From Paenibacillus sp. URB8-2 (GTDB taxonomy: Bacteria > Bacillota > Bacilli > Paenibacillales > Paenibacillaceae), in contig NZ_AP023239.1 of assembly GCF_013393385.1 (NCBI RefSeq), forward strand, positions 2,480,001-2,544,000: a stretch of 64,000 nt of DNA, given 5' to 3'. This document shows, one piece after another, positions 1 to 8,831 of the stretch. Under the pieces are notes generated by a model, which was not told the origin of the DNA, did not search any database, and worked only from the letters and a program-made list of their open reading frames with translations. The translations under genes and the position numbers were made by a program. The stretch's first letter is position 1; each line of letters starts with the position of its first letter.

Positions 1-470
1 CCCTGTCGCCCGAAGGCCGCCAGGTGTTCCCAAAGCTGTCGGTATTCGAGAACATTGAACTCGGGGCCTACACGCGAAGCAAAAAAGAGAGAGATGAAAT
101 GCTGGAAGTGGTGTATGACCTGTTTCCAAAGCTGAAGGAAAGACGGAGCCAATCAGCAGGAACGCTGTCGGGGGGAGAACAGCAGATGCTGGCTGTCGGA
201 AGAGCACTCATGTGTAAGCCGAAGCTGCTTATGCTGGACGAGCCGTCGCTCGGCTTGGCGCCTCTGATCGTAAAGGAAATCTTCGATCTGATTGTCAAGA
301 TCAATAAATTGGGCACGACCATTCTGCTGGTTGAACAGAACGCCCGGATGGCGCTGGCCATCTCCCAAAGAGGCTACGTTCTGGAGACCGGAAAGATTAT
401 TCTGAAGGCGGACGCCGATTATTTGTTAAACAGCGAAGAGGTCAAGAACGCCTATCTTGGCGGAGTATAA
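1..470 (+). CDS. livF: Branched-chain amino-acid ABC transporter ATP-binding protein (5' truncated)
   Basis: Peripheral ATPase of a LIV-type amino-acid importer. The open frame already runs at base 3 and continues from outside the window, so only about the last 156 residues are seen. They begin with EGRQVFPKLSVFENIELGAY, typical of LivF just after the Q-loop. The signature LSGGEQQMLAVGRALM, the Walker B LLMLDEPSLGLAP and the switch region LLVEQNA, with Gln where many ABC ATPases have His, all fit LivF rather than LivG. The rest of the operon should lie to the left. The next gene starts 34 bases downstream with no terminator, so the two may be cotranscribed. Confidence 0.9.
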   Translation, partial: LSPEGRQVFPKLSVFENIELGAYTRSKKERDEMLEVVYDLFPKLKERRSQSAGTLSGGEQQMLAVGRALMCKPKLLMLDEPSLGLAPLIVKEIFDLIVKINKLGTTILLVEQNARMALAISQRGYVLETGKIILKADADYLLNSEEVKNAYLGGV

Positions 471-504
471 GACCTGACATTTTATCAGAAAAGAGTGATC
501 AGCC

Positions 505-1698
505 ATGACCGTACACACGGAAGACGAACTCCATGAAGAAACCCTATTGCTTCATTCGGGCGAGGATAAGAGTAATTTCTATTATAATGCCGTCGTACCA
601 CCCATTTTCCAGACGTCGTTATTTTCCAGTGGAACGTATGAGGAATTCCGGGATGCAATCAATCATGAGAACGGCAGCTATTGTTATACCCGCTACGGCA
701 ACCCCAATTTCGATATTGTATGCGATAAAATTGCCAGCCTGGAGCAGGGGGACGGAGCCGTTCTGACAAGTTCGGGCGTGTCCGCGCTTACCATCGCGAT
801 TATGGCGAATGCCGAAATCGGGATGCATGTCGTGGCTATTGATAATCTGTACGGCCCGACCCGCAGCTTTCTGGAGCATCTAAAGGAGGTTCTCCGCATC
901 CAGGTTACCTATGTGTCCGGCGAGTCCCTGGAAGAGATTGAAGCGGCCATGACTTCCGCCACACGCCTGGTTGTACTGGAAAGTCCAGTAAGCACCACTT
1001 TCGGCGTACAGGATTTACGGGGCATTGCCGCGTTATGCAAGCCAAGAGGGATTGTGACGCTGATTGATAATTCGTATTCCACCCCGCTGCTTCAGAAGCC
1101 GCTCAATCTGGGGATCGATATCGTCGTCCATTCCGCGACCAAATTTTTAAGCGGCCACAGCGATACGATCGGCGGAGTCATTGTGTCGAGGGAACCGCAT
1201 CTGAAGCGGATTCGCAAGCAGCACAAACTGATCGGTTCGTCACCGTCGCCATTTGAAGCGTGGTTAATACTGAGGGGCTTGCGTACGCTCCCTATCCGAA
1301 TGAAGGAGCATGCCCGCAACGCGCTGGCCGTGGCTGAATTTCTGGAATCGCACCCGAAGATCGGGCGGGTAAGATATCCGGCCCTGCAGTCCTTTCCCCA
1401 GTATGAGCTTGCCCGCAGTCAAATGAGCGGATTCGCCGGCTTGTTCAGCTTCGAGATCAACACGGCGAAAGAAAATATGCCCCAATTCTTCAACGCCCTG
1501 CATCTGATTAAGCTTGGGCTGAGCTGGGGCGGATTCGAATCGATTTGTGTCCCTCCCCTTGTAAGCTTTGGTAAAGGGATCGACGAGGAAGCGTTCGCGA
1601 AGCGAGGCATTACCCACCAACTGGTCCGTCTGCATGTGGGATTGGAAAATCCCGATGATTTGATCCATGAGCTTGACCGGGCGCTGAAAGAGGTTTAA
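505..1698 (+). CDS. Cys/Met metabolism PLP-dependent enzyme (cystathionine gamma-synthase/lyase family)
   Basis: A 397-residue fold-type I PLP enzyme of the trans-sulfuration family, which catalyses gamma- or beta-elimination or replacement on homoserine esters, cystathionine or methionine. The Schiff-base lysine lies in HSATKFLSGHSD near residue 211, and the family hallmarks YTRYGNPN and LESPVSTTFG are present. The length matches the family. Sequence alone does not separate cystathionine gamma-lyase, methionine gamma-lyase and O-acetylhomoserine sulfhydrylase. Its place 34 bases behind livF suggests use of an imported sulfur amino acid; that is inference. Confidence 0.85.
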   Translation: MTVHTEDELHEETLLLHSGEDKSNFYYNAVVPPIFQTSLFSSGTYEEFRDAINHENGSYCYTRYGNPNFDIVCDKIASLEQGDGAVLTSSGVSALTIAIMANAEIGMHVVAIDNLYGPTRSFLEHLKEVLRIQVTYVSGESLEEIEAAMTSATRLVVLESPVSTTFGVQDLRGIAALCKPRGIVTLIDNSYSTPLLQKPLNLGIDIVVHSATKFLSGHSDTIGGVIVSREPHLKRIRKQHKLIGSSPSPFEAWLILRGLRTLPIRMKEHARNALAVAEFLESHPKIGRVRYPALQSFPQYELARSQMSGFAGLFSFEINTAKENMPQFFNALHLIKLGLSWGGFESICVPPLVSFGKGIDEEAFAKRGITHQLVRLHVGLENPDDLIHELDRALKEV

Positions 1699-1756
1699 GG
1701 CTCGGACCGTCCCTCTCCCGGTTATTCTGTGTCCCGGATGTTAAATTCGAACCAAA

Positions 1757-3480
1757 GGAGCTGTCCCATAAGTAGTTCTTCTACGTCAGAGACAGCTTTC
1801 TTCATTCTAAAAAATCGTAAAAAGTCAGCAAAGCAGTGATTCTCCCGTTATTGGAGAATCGCTGCTTTGCGTTTTTGGTCCACTGCGGCTTGCTTCAGCA
1901 CATTATGGGCAAGTGAAAGCCACCCGACCTCAAGCGTCACTTTCTCCATGCCGCGAAGCAGAAAACGCCGGAACCCTCGGTTGTTCTTCAGTTGTCCAAA
2001 TACGCTTTCCGGTTCCGTCATTCGCTGTACCGTCAAAGCATAGCCATCTTCACTTCGCAACATTTCCCTAGCCTGCTTCTGGTACCTTAGCCGTTCCAGA
2101 CTGACGGCCACTTCCCGATTTCCTGCCGCTTTGGTGCAACGGTCCTTCAGTGGGCAACCGTCGCAGTTTTGGCTTCGGTAATGACGTTTGCGAATTTCAT
2201 ACCCACTTGCCAAGGTTTCCTTGCTTTCTCTGCGGAAATGCAGCATTTGTCCGGCCGGACAGGTCCACGTATCTTCGGCTTCGTCATACGCCCAGTTCTC
2301 AATCCTTCCGACCTTCTCTTTCCAGGCTTTACTCTTCTCTTGATGGTAGCTGCCGTATTTCACCACAGCCTGAATCTCTTCCTTTTCCAAATAGGCGTAG
2401 TTTTCTTCACTGCCGTAGCCCGCATCTGCAATGACCGTCTGTGGGAGTTTGCCAAGCATCTGCCTTGCCTTTTCCATATGCGGTTGTAGGCAGCGGGTAT
2501 CGGTCGGTCTTGGGTGTAGACTGTAGGCTAAAATAAACTGGTTTTCGGTCCCAATCTGAACATTGTATCCCGGTTTGAGTTGACCGTTTCGCATGTGATC
2601 TTCCTTCATTCGCATGAAGGTCGCATCCGGGTCGGTCTTGCTAAAGCTATTCCGGTCGCCGAGCAACGCTTGGTACTGTTCGTACTTCAGCAGCCGGGGA
2701 AGCAGGTCTTTTCGAAGCTTACGAACCGCTTTCTTCAGGAGTTTATCTTTAGGCTTGTTCAGAAGCCGGGCTTCGAGTTCCTGGGTCACTTGTTCGAGTT
2801 TCTCGGCGCTAATCGCTGAGGACTCGCCAAGTTCAGCGAGATCGTTGCCTTGGTGTTTCGCTTCTTCTTGGTTCTCTGCAGCTTCGATGGTGGCAAACAG
2901 CGCGTGTACGTTCTCTTGCAGTTTGGTCTTATGTTTGCTGACCGCTTTGCCCCAAACAAACGTGTAGCGATTGGCATTGGCCTCAATCTTGGTGCCGTCG
3001 ACAAAGTAATGCTCTAGGGAGATGTATTTTTCGTCCGCCAGAAATTGAAGAACGGCGGTAAATACGGTTTCGAGGACATCCTTCATCCGCTGAGAACGGA
3101 AGCGGTTAAGGGTGCGGAAGTCCGGCGTTGTCGTCCGGCCAGCCACATGAAGGGAATGTTCTCCCGCACAGCTTTGGCCATTTGCCGGGAAGAGTAGATG
3201 CGCTGGGTGTAGGCATAAATAATGATTTTGGTGAGCATTTTGGGGTGGTAGCTGTCGCGGCCACCGCCGGGATAAGCGGCATCAAAGATCGAGTCGTCTA
3301 GGCGGTTTACGGCAGTGTTGATGACACGAACGAGGTGATTTTCTGGAATGTCTTCTTCTAAATCCATTGGCAGGAAAAGTTGGTCCATGGTATATTGAAT
3401 GTACAAAGAAATCGCTCCTTTTAGAGATGGTGGGTGGTACTTCCATTTTACCAAAGGGCGATTTCTTTTTGTGTTTTCAA
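1757..3480 (-). mobile_element. IS1182-family insertion sequence (approximate limits)
   Basis: The element is defined by its transposase remains. The left side (downstream of the transposase) starts near GGAGCTGTCCCATAAG, a common kind of IS1182-family end, and carries a strong hairpin formed by GCAAAGCAGTGATTCTCC at about 1829 and its complement near 1873. I could not find a convincing matching inverted repeat or target duplication on the right. The only similar sequence, GGGACACCCC near 3724, lies over 300 bases beyond the transposase start and may simply be a terminator. Confidence 0.6.
1848..3406 (-). pseudogene. IS1182-family transposase, frameshifted
   Basis: The DDE transposase reads in two overlapping frames. 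The N-terminal part (from a likely TTG at 3406 behind AAGGAGCG) contains MDQLFLPMDLEEDIPENHLV and ends in IPFMWLAG. The remaining 430 residues resume in another frame from PDFRTLNRFR and include the YFVDGTKIEANANRYTFVWG motif and the C-terminal DDE_Tnp domain. The switch lies around 3120-3150, where one base is out of register. Most IS1182 members use one continuous frame, so this copy is probably inactive. Programmed slippage is possible but I see no slippery heptamer. Confidence 0.8.
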
Positions 3481-3682
3481 GAAAGAATTTTAGTAACAGT
3501 TACAGCTGAAAGCAGCGGAGGGGACGGAATGATTGTGGAAAAGCGGTAGCGGTCGCCTTTGGGTCCGGATTTTCACCGCTAAGGGGAATGAAAAAAATCT
3601 GGACACAACAGCGATTGGAACAACGGTCCGTTCGCGGAGCGTCCACACCAAGTGCTTACCTAAATCCTACTCAAAAAACGAG

Positions 3683-3727
3683 GGGTGTCCCAAGCAGCCA
3701 TTTCATGGCTTTTGGGACACCCCCTTT
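3683..3727. terminator. Strong hairpin GGGGTGTCCCAA / TTGGGACACCCC
   Basis: A 12-bp perfect stem with an 18-base loop, followed by CCTTT. It lies just beyond the 3' end of the leftward MFS fragment and could terminate either strand. The rest of 3481-3756 shows no supported gene. Confidence 0.6.
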
Positions 3728-3756
3728 AGTCCGTTTTAAGGCCGCCTTGCCGGAAA

Positions 3757-4007
3757 TCAGTGTACCTTGGCGCTGCGCGACACGATGATCGCAAACAGCA
3801 TGTGAATGAGCAATGTCCATGGAAAAGAAAGAACCCCAAGAGTTTCCAGCAGAATTCCGCCGACCAATTCGCCGCCTATCGCCAGATTCCATGCAGTCAC
3901 CAGCATGGACTGGGCAATATCAGCGCTGTCGCCAGCTGTTTCGGCAAATACCATCTGAAGTAAGGCGGCGGTCCCCCCGAACGTCAAACCCCAGACCTCG
4001 ACTGCGC
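3757..4007 (-). pseudogene. MFS transporter, C-terminal fragment
   Basis: Only the last two to three membrane segments of an AraJ/YdhP-like drug or sugar exporter survive. They include EVWGLTFGGTAALLQ, then AWNLAIGGELVGGILLE, and finish at VSRSAKVH with a stop. The upstream part of the open frame (to about 4065) translates the antisense of the neighbouring LysR remnant, so the protein has lost its first ten or so helices. Junction with the LysR fragment is near 4007. It is a deletion scar, not a functional transporter. Confidence 0.7.
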
Positions 4008-4356
4008 AGCAAGGTGGGAATCGGCTCATTTTACGCCGCTTCAACTCTTCTGCTGCCGGATGCAATCTGCAAATTTCGCTTCAGGTATCCGCTTGTCACG
4101 GTTGAGTTAACGGAAGGAACCTCGATTCAGATTAAATGTAGCGTCGAGGACCGGACGCTGGAGATCGGCATTATCGCTTCCCCTTTTGACGAGTATGATT
4201 TTAAGGTTCTGAAGCATGATCACACTGGTTGGCGTGGTGCCTGAGAATCATCCTCTGAGAGCGGCAAGCGAAATTGCGCTGGATCGCTATAAGGAGGAGC
4301 TTAATTTTTGCAAGGGCATTCACGATGCCGTTGTGTTGAGAGATTATTTCATATAA
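4008..4356 (+). pseudogene. LysR-family regulator, substrate-binding-domain fragment
   Basis: The N-terminal helix-turn-helix is absent. The reading starts at VGIGSFYAASTLLLPDAI, a clear LysR effector-domain beginning, and runs to VLKHDH at about 4220. It then continues in another frame with TLVGVVPENHPLRAASEI to a stop at 4356. There are thus a 5' deletion, a frameshift and probably a 3' truncation. A LysR regulator is the typical divergent partner of an MFS exporter, so this and the leftward MFS fragment may once have been one divergent pair. Confidence 0.7.
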
Positions 4357-4449
4357 CGAACTCATGTATCTATATTTGAACCTTATTGCCATTTGTTCTA
4401 CAATATAAGGAATACTACCTGTCGTTTAGGACAACCGGGAGGTGAAGAT

Positions 4450-5184
4450 ATGGATCAATACGAGGTGGCAACGTTAAAGAAAGGGCTGCTGATTCTGGAG
4501 GCGCTGCGGGAAGGGCAGCCGATGACGCTGACTGAAATTATGCGGATCTTTCAATTGAACAAATCAACGACATTCCGATTGCTGCACACGCTGGAGAACG
4601 CGGGGTATATTGAGAAGGAAGATCGTTCTTACCGTGTTACGGACAAGTTGGGAAGGACGCCGGCGGCCTCGAATCCGAGACTCGACTGGCTTGCGGTGCC
4701 TCCGCTAAATCAATTGGCTCAGGAGGTGGGAGAGACACTTTATGTCGGAATACTTCATGACCTCCATGTGGTAACGACGCAAGTGGTGGAAGGCACGCAT
4801 ACGATGCGGATTCATTCCCAGGTCGGCGATTCCTCTTATGCGCATTTGAGCGCCTTCGGCAAGGTCATTCTGGCCCATTTGGACGAAGCGCGGAGGGAAG
4901 AGATTTTGAGCCGGCTCACGCTTCACAAAAACACGGAAAACACTTTTTCCGACATGCATCTGCTCAGAGAGCATCTTAAAGTGATCCGGCGGCAGGGCTA
5001 TGCAGTTGATGATGAAGAGACTGAGGTCGGTCTGCGCTGTATCGCCGCTCCGATCTATTATGATGATGCAGTGATTGCCGCGGTGGCACTCGCCGGTCCA
5101 GCCGCTCGCCTTACGAAGAAGAAAGACCGGGCGCTGAGCAAAAGATTGCTGGAATGCAGCGCCCAAATCTCCAGAAAACTGTGA
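4450..5184 (+). CDS. IclR-family transcriptional regulator
   Basis: A 244-residue regulator with an N-terminal winged helix (about residues 7-65, with MTLTEIMRIFQLNKSTTFRL as the recognition part) and a C-terminal IclR effector domain (residues 80-240). The start is the ATG preceded by GGGAGGTG. An upstream in-frame GTG/ATG extension lacks a ribosome site. IclR proteins usually control catabolism of aromatic or sugar-derived acids. No obvious target operon adjoins it, since the neighbours are a terminator and a convergent gene pair. Confidence 0.85.
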   Translation: MDQYEVATLKKGLLILEALREGQPMTLTEIMRIFQLNKSTTFRLLHTLENAGYIEKEDRSYRVTDKLGRTPAASNPRLDWLAVPPLNQLAQEVGETLYVGILHDLHVVTTQVVEGTHTMRIHSQVGDSSYAHLSAFGKVILAHLDEARREEILSRLTLHKNTENTFSDMHLLREHLKVIRRQGYAVDDEETEVGLRCIAAPIYYDDAVIAAVALAGPAARLTKKKDRALSKRLLECSAQISRKL

Positions 5185-5230
5185 AAGGCCGAAAGACACG
5201 TCTCTTGGACGCGTCTTCCGGCCTTTTTCA
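5184..5230. terminator. Bidirectional terminator between iclR-type gene and UPF0303 gene
   Basis: AAAGGCCG pairs with CGGCCTTTTT, with an inner AAGAC/GTCTT stem. It serves the rightward regulator by its T-run and faces the end of the leftward UPF0303 gene. Confidence 0.8.
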
Positions 5231-5247
5231 GGACAGGACAGCCAATT

Positions 5248-5706
5248 TTATTTGCCAGCCAGAAACCGCCGGACGCCTTCAACCGCGTACTCATGGTCCA
5301 ATTCGCCGGTCAATCCGCCAACCGTGACGGAACCGACAACGCCGAGTCCCTTGACACGGATGGGTAAAGACCCGCCCACCGCCTGATAATCCCCGGGAGA
5401 GAGCAGCGAGCCTTCGGTGTGCGTGGTTCCGTTCTCGATAAAGCGGGCTTCGATATATGCGGAACTCCGGTTGTAATGATCGACAATCCGTTTTTTGCGG
5501 AACAGCCAGACATAATTTTCCTCCGAAGTGCCATCCATCAGATGAGTGAAGACGGGTACGCGGCACCGTTCAATGTGGACGGCGATAGCTGCATTTTTTT
5601 CCTTCGCATATTGAATAATCAGATTTCCCAATTGCAGAGCGTCCTCATTGGTGAATCCGGTGAATTCGAGTTCTTGCTCTAATTGATCCAATGTCTGCAA
5701 GTTCAT
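5248..5706 (-). CDS. UPF0303/HbpS-like heme-binding-family protein
   Basis: A 152-residue protein of the UPF0303 family, related to the HbpS/GlcG fold. Recognisable parts are the N-terminal FTNEDALQLGNLI, the central YVWLFRKKRIVDHYNRSS and the glycine-rich end GVVGSVTVGGLTGELDHEYA. Its biochemical role is unknown in the family; small-ligand or heme binding has been proposed for relatives. The start has AAAGGAGAGA ahead of it. It lies 35 bases downstream of a leftward MFS exporter and is probably cotranscribed with it. Confidence 0.75.
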   Translation of the reverse strand: MNLQTLDQLEQELEFTGFTNEDALQLGNLIIQYAKEKNAAIAVHIERCRVPVFTHLMDGTSEENYVWLFRKKRIVDHYNRSSAYIEARFIENGTTHTEGSLLSPGDYQAVGGSLPIRVKGLGVVGSVTVGGLTGELDHEYAVEGVRRFLAGK

Positions 5707-5741
5707 ATTTTCTCTCTCCTTTATTTAATGTAATAATCCGG

Positions 5742-6923
5742 TTAATCGAATAACCGCTGTCTGCGGTCCAGACGGTAATTGATCAGCGCTAGCGCCATGG
5801 CGGCCGCCGTCATAATCGCGCCGATCCAGGCAGTATCGAGATAGCTCATGTAATCGACCGCGTACCCTCCAAGCACCGACCCGGCGGCGATGCCGATGTT
5901 AAAGGCGGAGATGTTCAGCGCGGAAGCAACCGACTTGGCGGATGGAACCAGCTTCTCGGCCAGCATCAGAACATAGGTTTGAACGCCTGCCGACATCATG
6001 AAAGCGAACAGGCCCAGCAATATAATGGACAGGATGCTTAAATGTTTGCCGGGGAGCAGCCAGATTTGCAGCAGCAGCGCCGCTGTCTGAAACAGGAACA
6101 CATACCGGAGCGCCTTCACCGGATGTCCGTTCGCCAGCTTGCCCCCCGCCAGATTGCCGACGGCAACGGCGATGCCGTAGACGAGCAGCAGCAGGGAGAT
6201 GGAATCGGACGAGAAGCCGCTGATCTCTTCCAGAATGGGAGACAGATAAGTGAACAAGGCGAAGGTTCCGCCAAAACCGGCTACGGTCATGAGCAGCGCC
6301 AGCAGAATGCGCGGATTGCCGGCTAGTCTGCCCACATCCCCGATTGTCGGTGAAGTGCCCTCGCGGGAGACTTTGTTTACCGCGAATATGACGACCAGCA
6401 AGCCAATGAGGCCCAGGACGGCGACGGCGGCGAAGCTGAGGCGCCAATTGAACTGCTGGCCGATGTAGGTTCCGAATGGAACCCCTAAAATGGTGGCGAC
6501 TGTAAGTCCCGTGAACATGATTGAAATAGCGGTTCCTTTCCTGTCTTCAGGGACCATATCGGCGGCGACGGTTGCGGCGACCGCGAAGAAGACGCCGTGG
6601 GCGACCGCCGTGACGACTCGGGAGAACATCAGCAGCGAGTAGGACCCGGCAAGGGCGGACAGAACATTCCCCGCTGTGAACAGCGCCATCAGGAACAGCA
6701 GGTAGCCTTTTTTCGGGAGGCGGCCGGTCAGCGCTGCAACGATCGGGGTACCGATTGCGATAGCCGCGGCGTAGCCCGAGACCAGAGTTCCGGCTTTGGT
6801 TATCGTGATTCCAAGATCGTTGGCCACCGTCTGGAGAAGACCGATGATTACAAATTCGGTCGTGCCGATGGCAAAGGCGCTGACAGCCAGTGCGAACAGC
6901 GCGAGATAGATTTTCGTGGACAT
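5742..6923 (-). CDS. MFS transporter, AraJ/YdhP-like (DHA1) family
   Basis: A 393-residue, 12-helix exporter. Features are the N-terminal FAIGTTEFVIIGLLQTVA motif, shared with AraJ/YdhP and chloramphenicol-efflux relatives, the loop motif GRLPKKGYLL after helix 2, and ARVTAVAHG-type helix 4 (seen as SRVVTAVAHGVFFA). The start is placed by AAAGGAGGTG. It heads a two-gene leftward operon with the UPF0303 gene. A perfect 7-7-7 inverted repeat upstream is a candidate operator. The substrate cannot be predicted. Confidence 0.85.
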   Translation of the reverse strand: MSTKIYLALFALAVSAFAIGTTEFVIIGLLQTVANDLGITITKAGTLVSGYAAAIAIGTPIVAALTGRLPKKGYLLFLMALFTAGNVLSALAGSYSLLMFSRVVTAVAHGVFFAVAATVAADMVPEDRKGTAISIMFTGLTVATILGVPFGTYIGQQFNWRLSFAAVAVLGLIGLLVVIFAVNKVSREGTSPTIGDVGRLAGNPRILLALLMTVAGFGGTFALFTYLSPILEEISGFSSDSISLLLLVYGIAVAVGNLAGGKLANGHPVKALRYVFLFQTAALLLQIWLLPGKHLSILSIILLGLFAFMMSAGVQTYVLMLAEKLVPSAKSVASALNISAFNIGIAAGSVLGGYAVDYMSYLDTAWIGAIMTAAAMALALINYRLDRRQRLFD

Positions 6924-6978
6924 ACATTCACCTCCTTTGATGATAAAAATAGTAGAGCATCATTCATGAAGATTCAAA

Positions 6979-6999
6979 TATAGAATTAAAGTTTCTATA
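6979..6999. promoter_or_regulatory. Inverted repeat upstream of the MFS operon
   Basis: TATAGAA-N7-TTCTATA, perfect over both 7-bp arms, 56 bases upstream of the MFS start. Its position suits a repressor site over the leftward promoter. The cognate regulator is unknown. Confidence 0.5.
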
Positions 7000-7172
7000 A
7001 TTGAAACAAATTCGAGGTGGCGGCGGCCGATTGCTCGTGAATCGCTCCCGGGTCTGCTCCGCTTCCCTTTCCGTTATTTCCAATACAAGCAGCCCAAACT
7101 TCAATAAGATGTAATCATTACGGACCGCTGCTAGTCCCGGCGGCAATACAACAAAACATCTGGAAAAGCGTT

Positions 7173-7222
7173 GGGGCTGTCCGGAAGCAGTGATTAAATG
7201 CCGAGGGACAGGCCCTTTTTTT
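7173..7222 (+). terminator. Rho-independent terminator-like hairpin
   Basis: GGGGCTGTCC pairs imperfectly with GGGACAGGCCC and is followed by seven T. It lies in the 419-base gap between the divergent MFS and SDR genes, where I see no gene; it may end a remnant transcript or insulate the SDR gene. Confidence 0.6.
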
Positions 7223-7342
7223 GCAGGGAGTCTTCAAGCAGAATCATGGAGGATCTTCTTGTAGGGAGCACACCTCCATAACTGGATTTCTGGATTAAAT
7301 TGGTTCAATAGGTTATCCTGTTGCTGAGGAGGGTGATTAACC

Positions 7343-8137
7343 ATGGAGCTTCATTTAGAAGGTAAAACAGCGCTTGTCACCGGTTCGACGGAAGGAATAG
7401 GCAGAGCGATCGCCGAGGCATTGTCAAGGGAAGGTGTATCTGTACTGATCAATGGACGCAACGCGGATAAGGTGTCCAAAGTTGTTCAAGAAATAAAGGA
7501 ATTGTATCCTAATGCAAACCCGCAGCCCGCCGCTGCTGATCTGGGGACGGAAAGCGGCTGCCAGGATCTGATTAACCGGGGACATGACATTGATATCCTC
7601 GTCAACAACTTGGGAATTTTTAAGCCGGCGGAGTATTTCGAGATTCCGGACGAAGAATGGTTTAAGTTCTTTGAAGTGAATATTATGAGCGGAGTCCGGC
7701 TGACGCGGCACTTCCTTCAGCAAATGCTGCAAAAAGATGAAGGTAGAGTAATCTTTATCGCCAGCGAAGCCGCCATTATGCCTTCTCAGGAAATGGCTCA
7801 TTATAGCGCGACCAAAACGATGCAGCTGTCTCTCTCCCGGAGCTTGGCCGAACTGACCACAGGCACCCGTGTTACTGTCAATACTGTTATGCCGGGCTCG
7901 ACGCTTACCGAAGGAGTAGAGACGATGCTCAATTCTTTATATCCGAATGAGGGTCTTAGCATAGAGGAAGCGGAGGCCAAGTTTATGAAGGAAAATCGGC
8001 CGACCTCCATTATTCAACGTCTCATCAAGCCCGAAGAAATTGCCAATTTCGTCACCTTCCTGAGCAGTCCGCTGTCCTCGGCAATCAACGGTGCGGCATT
8101 GCGAATTGACGGAGGATTGGTGAGAAGCGTTTTTTAA
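7343..8137 (+). CDS. Short-chain dehydrogenase/reductase (SDR)
   Basis: A 264-residue classical SDR. The nucleotide motif TGSTEGIG is at residues 12-19, the NNLG structural motif near 89, the catalytic YSATK near 153 with Ser about 13 residues earlier, and the C-terminal INGAALRIDGG is typical. The ribosome site is AGGAGGGTG. It oxidises or reduces an alcohol or ketone of unknown identity with NAD(P). An aldo-keto reductase remnant follows 27 bases later, and a shrunken second copy of this same gene lies at 10002-10226. Confidence 0.85.
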   Translation: MELHLEGKTALVTGSTEGIGRAIAEALSREGVSVLINGRNADKVSKVVQEIKELYPNANPQPAAADLGTESGCQDLINRGHDIDILVNNLGIFKPAEYFEIPDEEWFKFFEVNIMSGVRLTRHFLQQMLQKDEGRVIFIASEAAIMPSQEMAHYSATKTMQLSLSRSLAELTTGTRVTVNTVMPGSTLTEGVETMLNSLYPNEGLSIEEAEAKFMKENRPTSIIQRLIKPEEIANFVTFLSSPLSSAINGAALRIDGGLVRSVF

Positions 8138-8164
8138 TCAACTCGTAGAAAGGATTAAGACAAA

Positions 8165-8483
8165 GTGGAATTTGTACAGGCATCCGATACCGGGCTTTAA
8201 GCCTCCCGAATTGGTCTGGGCACATGGGCCATCGGCGGCTGGATGTGGGGCGGAAGCGATGATGCGGAGTCGATTCGTACGATTCACGCCGCATTGGATC
8301 GCGGAATTAATGTAATCGATACGGCGCCCGTGTACGAAGCCGGAGCAATTGGCTCCGGTGGATGAAGTGATGGGCTGGTCGCTGGATCAGAATGCTTTGA
8401 AAGAAATCGATCGTATCATTGAAGAAACAGTGAAGGAGCCGGTCGGCCCGGAATTTATGGCGCCTCCCAGCCGGTCGAAGTAA
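8165..8483 (+). pseudogene. Aldo-keto reductase, internally deleted
   Basis: The N-terminus (MEFVQASDTGL, stop codon, then ASRIGLGTWAIGGWMWGG and INVIDTAPVYE) is followed directly, in another frame, by an aldo-keto reductase C-terminus (KPEQLAPVDEVMGWSLDQ to a stop). An internal TAA at residue 12 and a deletion of about two thirds of the gene, joined near 8338, abolish the catalytic Lys/His region. The start would be GTG 28 bases after the SDR stop, so the pair was once an SDR-AKR operon. Confidence 0.8.
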
Positions 8484-8516
8484 GGATTTCGGACACGTTG
8501 AACTGCGAATATTGGA

Positions 8517-8552
8517 CACGGCAGCATCGATTTGGATGCTGCCGTGTTTTTT
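8517..8552 (+). terminator. Terminator of the SDR/AKR transcript
   Basis: CACGGCAGCATC and GATGCTGCCGTG form a perfect 12-bp stem with a 6-base loop, then six T. Confidence 0.9.
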
Positions 8553-8606
8553 GATATGGAGAGGATTCCCGATTTGGTAATAACAAAATGCAGAAGCGGG
8601 AGATAC

Positions 8607-8642
8607 GCTTGATTAATTCAATAAGTTCTTGTTTAATCAAGC
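8607..8642. promoter_or_regulatory. 10-bp inverted repeat upstream of the Rieske gene
   Basis: GCTTGATTAA-N16-TTAATCAAGC, perfect, about 190 bases upstream of the oxygenase start in an AT-rich 348-base gap with no gene. It may be an operator or a hairpin. Confidence 0.4.
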
Positions 8643-8776
8643 TTTGATAAGGCTAAATGTGATTATGCATAACGTTACCGACTGTTTTTTATGCGCGTGA
8701 ACAAAAACGGGGATTTTAGATTGATTATTAAAATGAAATGATATTAAAATACACATCATCAGTCATATTAGATGAC

Positions 8777-8794
8777 ATGTTATAAATTGAACAT
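8777..8794. promoter_or_regulatory. Palindrome ATGTT-N8-AACAT before the Rieske gene
   Basis: A perfect 5-bp-arm inverted repeat 37 bases upstream of the oxygenase start, next to a TATAAT-like hexamer at about 8800. It resembles but does not fit the GlnR spacing (one base short). Confidence 0.35.
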
Positions 8795-8831
8795 AATAAA
8801 TATAATAGTAATGAAATGAGGTGGAGCGGTC

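Noticed and set aside
3683..3727. Right inverted repeat of the IS1182-type element
   Set aside because: GGGGTGTCCCAA resembles the left end, but it is itself a closed hairpin over 300 bases past the transposase start, so a terminator is simpler.
8779..8794. GlnR site before the Rieske gene
   Set aside because: TGTTATAAATTGAACA is one base short of the TGTNA-N7-TNACA spacing.
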